NCBI GenBank assembly: GCA_022606425.2
Contig: JAHDVF020000883.1
Span: forward strand, 62,001-126,000
Reading direction: 5' to 3'
DNA length: 64,000 bases
From: Lepidostoma basale
Taxonomy: Eukaryota; Arthropoda; Insecta; Trichoptera; Lepidostomatidae
Below, piece after piece: positions 57,135 to 64,000 of this stretch (position 1 is its first letter; the number at the start of each line of letters is the position of its first letter). Position numbers and translations under genes: made by a program. The notes beneath the pieces are model-generated. The model was given only the letters and a program-made list of their open reading frames with translations. It had not been told where the DNA came from and did no database searches.

Positions 57135-57455
57135 ACATCACTTTTATAGAAGTTTTATTATAATTTATGGGAATAACACGTTTCCCCTGTCTAAGACATT
57201 ATCAAAAAGACATTATTTTCTCGACATGTTTCGAAAGCTTACACCTTCATCATCGGAAGAACGATATAAAGAGTTTATATCGTTCTCCCGATGATGAAGG
57301 TGTATGATGAAGGTGATGAAGGTTTTCTCGACATGTGCCTTCGGAACATGTCGAGAAAAATAAACTCGAAAGTGGAAAAAAGTGTTTTAATTAATAAAAA
57401 AAATGTCTTTTTGATAATGCCTTAGACAGGTGAAACATGTCATCGACATAAATTA
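57135..57455. mobile_element. M1 MITE with a second hairpin (M2) at its centre
   Basis: The M1 left arm (AGAAGTTTTATTATAATTTA, CATTATCAAAAAGACATT) and right arm (GATAATGCCTTAGACAGGTG, AAACATGTCAT) flank 57205-57360. There, CTCGACATGTTTCGAAAGCT and CACCTTCATCATCGG with ACGATATAAA are inverted against TTTATATCGT, CCGATGATGAAGGTG and CGGAACATGTCGAG. Confidence 0.75.
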
Positions 57456-58177
57456 CATTAAAAGTCCGTTAATTCGAACAACGATATTTCGTAATTCGAA
57501 ATATTCATAATTTGCTCAGTCCAAAAATTTACTTTTCATAGTAAATTCTACCGTTAAATCGAAATATCGCGTATTTCGTAATTCGTAATGTTTTTCATCA
57601 AAATGTACTTACGATTTCTAATAATTCAAACAAGACATCAAATATATCGGGACTGAAATAATTACACGCAAATTGTGGGAAAACGTACAATCTGGGTTTC
57701 ATTGTATTCATTTTTATATATATATTTTTTTATTCGTATAAGATGCCTGTCTTAATATAATTCTTTTAAGATAATCAAATGATTTTACTGAAATCTCTTG
57801 ATGGAAGTTCATTTTAAATAATAATTAAATAAAACAATGTTTTTTAACTACTTCCACTTTTGTCTTTATTTCGACAGCAACCGGTTTCAGCAGGCTCGCT
57901 GAGACGGATTCTTTTAACCAATAAAAAAGTTGATTTTAATTTCAAACCGCCATTAGACCCACAAAAACGTCGTTATGTTATCCAAACACTTTTGTTATTA
58001 TTATTATGAAAACTTGACGTTATAATTATTATTTTGACAGAACGAAAAAATGGCCGCGATGTTCCAAGCTGTCGGCAATTGGCACAAAGTTAATTTTTTT
58101 AGTGATCGCGTAATTCGTAATTCCAATTTTTTTGGGAAATCCGGTCCCTTGAATTTCAAATTATCGGACTTTTACTG
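57456..58177. mobile_element. Pogo/Tigger-like non-autonomous element with nested M3 half
   Basis: Ends CATTAAAAGTCCGTTAATTC and, reversed, CAGTAAAAGTCCGATAATTT lie between TA dinucleotides. Both have pogo/Tigger form. M3 half-element sequence (GAAATCTCTTGATGGAAGTT onward) occupies about 57788-57930. 722 bp, no transposase. Confidence 0.75.
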
Positions 58178-58583
58178 TACTTAGTTTGTTTATGTAACCC
58201 CTGAAGTGGTGTAAAAACATAATATAAAAGTGTTTCAAATTATAATGCCACACCACAAATTGAGTGTTTAATTTGTTAACGAGTTGTTGATAAGGCAAAG
58301 TTGATGAAACCCGCCACGCTAAATAGCCCGGGGTAATCAATAATTTATTTCTTAAAACACCAACAAAAACCTGCACATTCTAATTTTCATTTTAATTAGG
58401 AATGGTATCAAAGGATTAAATTAACACATTTTTAAAACTACCGACCGGTTTCAGGATGGCAAAACATTAGTCAGTAGCTTTAAAAAAACAAAATAAAATG
58501 GTGTTAAAACAAAATATTTATGCGTTTCCTTTATTTATAAAAATCTCGCACCACAAATTCAGAGATTTATATTAAGTATTTAA
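58178..58583. other. Spacer with MITE-like patch
   Basis: ACTACCGACCGGTTTCAGGA near 58438 is again a foldback-MITE type end. No gene is seen. Confidence 0.35.
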
Positions 58584-59987
58584 CCCATTGCAACACAAAG
58601 CCGGCGAATCGCCTGTTTGTCTTAACTGATTTTTTTTTACATGAAATCTGAATGAATTTTTTTACATAAAACTGAAAACTGAAGTATATTTCGGTTACTG
58701 ATTTCATAATAAAATGAAATAATCGCAATCTATTTCACATTATTTATTACAAGACGTATGTGTAGTAAACCGATACATGACAGAATCTCAGATGCTGATA
58801 TGAGAAAGGAATGTAGAGCGGAAGAAGGTATTATGAACAAAATTATGAAAGGATCGCTGCGTTGGTTCGGACATGTGGAACGCATGGATGGAGAAAGAAT
58901 GGTTAAGAAAGTATACATTAATTATGTAAATGAGGTACGGAGTCGAGGCAGACCGAGGAAAACATGGCATGACCAAATTAATCAAATTTTAAAGGTTGGT
59001 CATGTTAGAAGTCGGAGGAAGCTAGAGAGGTTTGCCAGGATAGAGTAGTGTGGCGGTCCATTCTCTCTGCCTACCCCCGCGGAGAAACGGCGTGATGGTT
59101 TGTATTGTACTGTATTATTTATTACAAAATATTACGATATTTTAACACCTGTCCATACCTCCAAAATGGCCGAACGCACTCTAAACAAACTCGTCGCGCT
59201 TATAATATTTCATCAAATGAGTATGAAATACAACGAATCCTTTTGGAAAGTGGCAGTAAGAATGATATTGATGAATATTCTAGTGATTTTACGCCTTCGA
59301 ACAATGTTTTGGAGCGTTCAAATAGTGAAAGTGATGTGTCAAGTGACAGTTCCATCACTTCCCAAACTACCTGGGGATGAGCCATAATGATCTAGCTTAC
59401 GAAATTATGCTTTTTTATTTTGTGTGTAATTGTCTTAACCTTTCCCTTACGGTGCTAAAATAAAAACGTGCGTTCCGGTGTAGGGTAGTCAGTACGCGTT
59501 AAAAAATTAGTGATTTTAAATCGAAAAAATAGGAACATTCATAGCTAATCCCCTTATATAATTATAATTGAAGTCTAAAATTATAATAATTTAGATTTAA
59601 TTGCTAAAAACATTGAAAAAAACATCTGGCAACGATCAAGGAACGCTCTGGTTGCAAGCCCGAAAGCAACTGCCGGCGCGGCGGGACGGCTAGAGTGAGA
59701 ATATTGAGCTAGAATATATGCAAGAGTGAGATGCGAATATAGTGTGACTTTCACAAAATACCTCCGATGAACCCGATAAATTCTGATTATTATTAATATT
59801 ATTTTTTAAATCAATGTGTAAATATATTATAGAGGAATACCTAAAATCTTAACCTTGTATTTATTAAATGTATAGAGATATTGATGGTTATTAGAAGCAA
59901 CGTGTAGAAGATACCCATCACAGGGAAGGGAGGGTTAATGTTATTGTAATAAAAAAAAATAGTCATCTTTATTAGTGGTGCAATGGG
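58584..59987 (+). mobile_element. TTAA-flanked piggyBac-like element with transposase N-terminal remnant
   Basis: Ends CCCATTGCAACAC and, reversed, CCCATTGCACCAC match at 12 of 13, each next to TTAA (58580-58583, 59988-59991). The same left end and the CGGCGAATCGCC block occur at 23531. A plus-strand remnant, EIQRILLESGSKNDIDEYSS, then an acidic serine-rich stretch ending SITSQTTWG (about 59220-59380), resembles the acidic N-terminus of PGBD transposases. An RTE family A fragment is inserted at 58770-59099. A second pair of TTAA-bordered ends, weaker, may be nested at 59436-59933. Confidence 0.72.
58770..59099 (+). mobile_element. RTE family A (older subfamily), 3' part
   Basis: PIHDRISDADMRKECRAEEG, IMNKIMKGSLRWFGHVERMD, GERMVKKVYINYVNEVRSRG, RPRKTWHDQINQILKVGHVR and the 3' end with GGCGTGATGGTT. 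Confidence 0.92.
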
Positions 59988-60136
59988 TTAAAATAATGTA
60001 ATTTTGGTTTTGTTTGTGGTGTAAAAGATTTGATGAATTTCCAATGCCAAATATAATTATGCTTAAAAACCTTAAAAGAGGTCTGAAATTATTTAAAATC
60101 CAACACAAAGGCATTTCGATAAAGTTGATAACTAGA

Positions 60137-60430
60137 AAAATCAGTAAACATGAAAAATCAGTAAACATGAAAAGTCAGTTAACGTGAAAAATCAGTTAAC
60201 ATGAAAAGTCAGTAAACATGAAAAGTCAGTAAACGTGAAAAATCAGTAAACATGAAAAGTCAGTAAACATGAAAAGTCAGTAAACATGAAAAATCAGTAA
60301 ATATTAAAAATCGTTAAATATACAATATCAGTGATTGTGAAATATCATATAACATGAAAAATCAGAAAACATGCAATATCAGTAAGCATGAAAAATCAGC
60401 AACCATTAATGTTCAGTAAATAAGAATTAT
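60137..60430. repeat. 17-bp minisatellite, about 17 degenerate copies
   Basis: Unit AAACATGAAAAATCAGT with A/G changes (AAAAGTCAGT, AACGTGAAA). The first ten copies are regular; later ones drift. No conserved spacers exist, so it is not a CRISPR array. Confidence 0.93.
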
Positions 60431-60657
60431 TAGGTTACTCAAAAAATAACGGTAATTACATTACATTGGAAAACACGAAAAAAAAATATAGTTTCATGTT
60501 TGATTTAACCAATATAAAAAGTGTGGAAAAAATAAAAAAATAATTCCATTGAAAAACGAGTTTTCAAAAATAAAATGAAAAATAAAGCAAACATTTAATA
60601 ACATACATAATATTTACAGGGCACATTCCAACAACAAATTAATAATAAAAAAAGTGA

Positions 60658-60663
60658 TTTATT
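60658..60663 (-). promoter_or_regulatory. Candidate polyadenylation signal of RBM25
   Basis: AATAAA on the minus strand about 115 bases after the stop codon. Confidence 0.5.
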
Positions 60664-60776
60664 CTGTTCTTTTCTCAAGTAGTGATTTCTGAATAGTTTG
60701 CGGGCGGCGGAGCGCAACCCGCCGATTGTCCTTACGACTAACACAGCGATGCAATCAATGACACAATCAGAGTCTT

Positions 60777-60869
60777 TCACTTCACGAGCCCGAGTTTCTT
60801 GGCCTCCACCTCGTAGATCAGAAGGCGCCACATCTTCACAACAAATACTTCGGCTTCTTCGTCCAGAAC
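60777..60869 (-). CDS. RBM25: RBM25 last exon
   Basis: Thirty codons plus TGA: VLDEEAEVFVVKMWRLLIYE and VEAKKLGLVK, nearly identical to the human C-terminus. The acceptor is TTTTCCAG|GTTCTG. Confidence 0.95.
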   Translation of the reverse strand, partial: VLDEEAEVFVVKMWRLLIYEVEAKKLGLVK

Positions 60870-63597
60870 CTGGAAAATACACGTATTTGTATACACATAA
60901 TAATTTTTTACCGTCTTGCTGTCTGGACACACATTGGAAATGATTTCAAATTCAATAGTTTTTCCGAGTCACTCTCAAGACCAACCCATTATGTGTCTGT
61001 AATTAATACAAATGAAAACGTCAATTTTCAGAAAGTTGACACACCTCTCTAGACTCCTCTACATTCATACAGAGAGTTGACACAACTCTCTAGCCTCCTC
61101 TTCATTTATACAGAGATTGACACACCTCTCTAGCCTCCTTTACATTCATACAAAGAGTTGACACACCTCTCTAGCCTCCTCTACATTCATACAGCGAGTT
61201 GACACACCTCTCTAGAATCCTCTACATTCATACAGCGAGTTGACACACCTCTCTAGAATCCTCTACATTCATACAGCGAGTTGACACACCTCTCTAGAAT
61301 CCTCTACATTCATACACCGAGTTGACACACCTCTCTAGCCTCCTCTACATTCATACAGCGAGTTGACACACCTCTCTAGAATCCTCTACATTCATACAGC
61401 GAGTTGACACACCTCTCTAGAATCCTCTACATTCATACAGCGAGTAAAACATGCACGTCGATTCTTCCAACTTTCAACATGGCCGACCTTTAAAAATGTA
61501 TTAATTTGGACATGCCATATTTCCCTCGCTCTCCCTCGACTCCGCAATCTATTCACATCATTAATCTATACTTTCTTTCATTAAATCTTTTTCTACGTAT
61601 TCCTTGTATTCCTAATGTCGAACCATCTCTCATGCGTTCCTGGTATTATATATTTATTATATTTTACCTTAAACTATAAAAAATGTTTGTAATATCTTTG
61701 AGAAAATAAACTGATTTGATTTGAAATTTGATTGTGCTTTAGCTAAGGTGAAACATGTCATTCCCATAAAATATAATAAAACTTCTAGAAAACAGATGTG
61801 AATAAATGAATTTAAATTTTTTTTCTCAGTCCGTTAAAAAACGTAAAATAGGGGTTTCACTGCATTTGAAATGATTGAATTCAGTACGGAGCTTAATTTT
61901 ATTACTCCGACATGGGACGGGTAATGCCAATTGGGAAAGTTACCATCTGCACGTCGTCGAGGATGCCCTGAGGAGCGCTGCCCGCGAGGACCTTGCTGCA
62001 GATGAAGTCCACCAGGGTGGGCTCCGGCTCCCCGATGTACTCTATGATCTTCTTGTTGATCCACGGCCGGATTTTCTTCTCCATCAAAGGAACGTCAATC
62101 TACAAGGGGGCATATTTCGTAAGACTACTGCATGTAAATATGTGATAGAGAATTAACCTGTATATTGCAGCCGGCTACATTTGCAGATCATATTTTAATG
62201 TATATTAGTTTCTTACTACTAAATTGTATGCAGTATTACGATGAACTGGGATTCTAACAATGCGCTAATGGCGGGATAGCCTTTCACATTGTGTTAAAAA
62301 GATTTTCTGCTTAATGCTTAATAAACATAAATCTCCATAGATGGCGTTAGTATGTAGATTATATGAAGACTACAGGGGAAAAACAAGGAATGTCAGTTAA
62401 AATTCAAAATAAATGTAATAATGCCATCTAGCGGCATTTGTACGTATCTATCCACAGTAAAATTTTCATATTCAAAAATCATGTGTGTCATCGACTATGG
62501 CCAGATAATCGATTGCTAATTGCTAAGAAATGTATGGACTTTGATTAGCTTTATTCTCAATTTATTCAAATTAACCTTCTACTGACGTTCCTTGTTTTTC
62601 CCCTGTAGTCTTCATATATAGATATAGAGATTAACATATGTAATCAAAATCTTCATAGATGGCGCATTGAAACTGACATGTGAAATCTGGTGTAGGACTT
62701 TAGCATATATACAACTTCCAAAAATTTGTCAGACATGGTCATAAGAAAGGTGGAATGGGGAATGTTGTAATTACATAAAGCGTGCGCTTAACCCAACCAA
62801 TGACAGGTCATAAGTCCTGTAAACACCTTGATCAACCATATTCAGTTTCCAATTTGCATCTCCGTCTCTATTGAGATACAATTAAATCATGGGATTATCT
62901 GTTTTGAGCTGTAAATGTCGCCATACTTTGTGTTTTTATGATGCTTTATTTCTCTTTTTCTTTTTTATATACTTTGTATATACAACACTTATATTAAAAA
63001 AATAAAATAACATAGACATGTTTGGGACAAGCAGTCCTTCTTCAGTGATACATATTATAAAGATACATATTTAAAATATTATAAAATTGTTAAATATTAC
63101 AATGTAAACAATTTTATAATATTTTAAATATGTATCTTTATAATATGTATCACTGAAGAAGGACTGCTTGTCCCAAACATGTCTATGTAATTTTAATTTT
63201 TTAATATAAGTGTTGTATATACAAAGTATATAAAAAAGAAAAAGAGAAATAAAGAATTTTTAATTATTTATTTTCATTTATTACAATGAACTTCTAGCAG
63301 CGAATTTCAATTAACAACATTTATTTTTTGATCATGTTTAAACGGAGTAAATGAATTAAAGAATATTATCTGAAGAAGGTATAATAATAACCTGCGTGCA
63401 ATCCAGCTTAAAGGCGAAGAGTGCGTCCTTCTGGGTGGGTATCTTGTCGATGAGGGACTTGACCTGGCGCCGCTTCTCCTCCTGACTCCGCGCGCTCTCC
63501 CTCTCCCTCTCTCGCTCCCGATCCCTCTCCCTCTCGCGCTCCCGTTCCCGCTCGCGGTGCGCGGGGGCCGCCTGCGCTGCCTCTGCCTCCGGTTTCC
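60777..63597 (-). CDS. RBM25: RBM25 splicing factor, last three exons (5' part outside window)
   Basis: RBM25 is a nuclear RNA-binding protein of the spliceosome that affects alternative splicing and, in mammals, Bcl-x splicing. The visible exons (63597-63392, 62099-61944, 60869-60777) encode the last 151 residues. First comes an Arg/Glu-rich stretch (RERERERERERD type, the RBM25 signature middle region), then SQEEKRRQVKSLIDKIPTQK, and the C-terminal PWI domain: EKKIRPWINKKIIEYIGEPE, LVDFICSKVLAGSAPQGILD, DVQMVLDEEAEVFVVKMWRL, ending KKLGLVK. The match to human RBM25 covers the whole PWI domain, with the invariant PWI tripeptide present. Introns are GT-AG, both phase 0. The exon at 63392-63597 opens after an acceptor (TGCGCAG) in phase 1. 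Upstream exons, with the RRM domain, lie beyond position 64000. Confidence 0.95.
61020..61570 (-). mobile_element. RTE family A fragment carrying a minisatellite
   Basis: 61446-61570 is ordinary family A sequence (ACATGCACGTCGATTCTTCC and CAACATGGCCGACC). The preceding 410 bp are tandem copies of the adjacent coding segment. Confidence 0.88.
61034..61445. repeat. 41-bp minisatellite, about ten copies, born from RTE coding sequence
   Basis: The unit CGAGTTGACACACCTCTCTA plus GAATCCTCTACATTCATACAG corresponds on the minus strand to the CMNVEDSREVCQ part of the family A ORF. The later copies are nearly identical; the first four are more diverged. In RBM25's last intron. Confidence 0.95.
61595..61722 (+). 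mobile_element. Jockey/CR1-like retrotransposon 3' UTR and tail
   Basis: CCTAATGTCGAACCATCTCT, ATGCGTTCCTGGTATTATAT and AATAAACTGATTTGATTTGA. Confidence 0.85.
61725..61797. mobile_element. M1 MITE right half
   Basis: CTAAGGTGAAACATGTCATT and AATAAAACTTCTAGAAAACA. Confidence 0.8.
61944..62099 (-). CDS. RBM25: RBM25 exon (penultimate): core of the PWI domain
   Basis: 52 codons, IDVPLMEKKIRPWINKKIIE through ILDDVQM. The acceptor is CTTGTAG|ATTGAC and the donor CAGATG|GTAACT. Confidence 0.95.
62362..62616. mobile_element. MITE with TA target site
   Basis: The ends TATGAAGACTACAGGGGAAA and AAACAAGGAA are inverted over about 37 bp (one or two mismatches), and TA flanks both sides (62360-62361, 62617-62618). 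255 bp, no ORF. In RBM25's penultimate intron. Confidence 0.82.
62617..62943. other. RBM25 intron sequence, no feature seen
   Basis: CATAGATGGCG occurs both at 62337 and 62653, outside the MITE on either side. Nothing else is recognised. Confidence 0.35.
62944..63254. mobile_element. Near-perfect 311-bp hairpin element
   Basis: The left arm CTTTATTTCTCTTTTTCTTT ... GGACAAGCAGTCCTTCTTCA ... TTTTATAATATTTTAAATATG-type and the right arm are reverse complements over about 145 bp with few changes, parted by about 16 bp. It has no coding capacity. Confidence 0.9.
63392..63597 (-). CDS. RBM25: RBM25 exon (third from last): RE-rich region and linker to PWI
   Basis: Starts GKPEAEAAQAAPAHRER-like, passes through an RE-repeat, and ends DALFAFKLDCTQ. 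The linker aligns with human EEKRKHIKSLIEKIPTAKPE. The donor is ACGCAG|GTTATT. Confidence 0.92.
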
Positions 63598-63734
63598 CTG
63601 CGCAGCGCAAACAGACATTACAATTATCATCCTTTATTACCTCATCAAATAAATACGAGCTTTAATAGGTAGTAAGGCACTTTGAGAAATTATGAGTGAT
63701 CCAAAGAGTCGTGTTATAAAATAAGCCATATCAA
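63598..63734. other. RBM25 intron sequence, no feature seen
   Basis: Nothing recognisable. Confidence 0.3.
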
Positions 63735-64000
63735 GAGAAATTATGGCATTGCACTGAGGATGTTGGGCTTCAGGGATCCCAATATGTTCAGAGTCCTATA
63801 CAACTCATTGATTTCGGAGCAGACTCTAAAATGGTTCTGTGATATGGAGTCCTCACAAGGTTAGATATTGCGTTATGCTAGAGTGTTCAGAAAAAAATTC
63901 TGAAGCATCTTTACATGACGGAGTATGGTAGCTACCCGTGGCTCTATCCAATGATATTTCTTTTGTGTTGGGGATGTTGGAGGCCAAATCTCTGCAGCTT
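63735..64000 (+). mobile_element. Jockey/CR1-like retrotransposon fragment running to the window edge
   Basis: GCATTGCACTGAGGATGTTG, ATGTTCAGAGTCCTATACAA and ATGACGGAGTATGGTAGCTA match 12660-12930 with deletions. Confidence 0.85.

Noticed and set aside
60137..60430. Regular short repeats that might suggest a CRISPR array
   Set aside because: The 17-bp units are directly adjacent with no unique spacers, and the setting is a eukaryotic genome. The same holds for the 21-bp and 41-bp arrays.

Overview
This is a window of animal nuclear DNA, most likely from an insect with a large, repeat-rich genome. Genes are split by GT-AG introns, GC-rich exons sit in AT-rich introns, and short TTAGG tracts and insect-type RTE, Jockey, mariner and piggyBac sequences are present. 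I cannot name the species.

Four protein-coding genes are supported. (1) Positions 3-4787, plus strand: the C-terminal part of a large, mostly disordered protein with several CxxC motifs, open at the window's left edge; I do not recognise its family. (2) Positions 14433-14807, plus strand: an intronless histone-fold gene, POLE3 (CHRAC17/Chrac-14). (3) Positions 25068-54396, minus strand: a complete UVRAG autophagy/endosome gene in ten exons. All nine junctions are GT-AG, every intron phase is consistent, and the predicted protein is 1342 residues, about twice the human length. (4) Positions 60777-63597, minus strand: the last three exons of RBM25, a splicing factor, ending in its PWI domain; the 5' part lies beyond the right edge. 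One more possible terminal exon (42945-43082, plus strand) lies inside a UVRAG intron and is unassigned.

The rest is mainly mobile DNA. Non-LTR retrotransposons dominate: several RTE-like families (called A-G here), a Jockey/CR1-like family with a TGATT-type tail, and an L2/CR1-like family. Cut-and-paste elements include one piggyBac element with perfect TTAA ends, three other TTAA-flanked piggyBac-like shells or relics, an internally deleted mariner, a hAT MITE with a perfect 8-bp target duplication, pogo-like elements, and several foldback MITEs. There is also a tRNA-derived SINE family in three copies, and three minisatellites.

Layout: 1-5.5 kb gene 1 and its 3' end; 5.5-14.4 kb retroelements and a GC-rich patch; 14.4-14.85 kb POLE3; 15.3-25 kb nested transposons; 25.07-54.4 kb UVRAG with introns filled by repeats; 54.4-60.8 kb repeats between UVRAG and RBM25; 60.8-64 kb RBM25. 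The genes do not form an operon or a shared pathway. What stands out is how the repeats have rebuilt the introns: nesting, inverted pairs, a retroelement that fills almost a whole intron, and minisatellites that grew out of retroelement coding sequence or abut exons.
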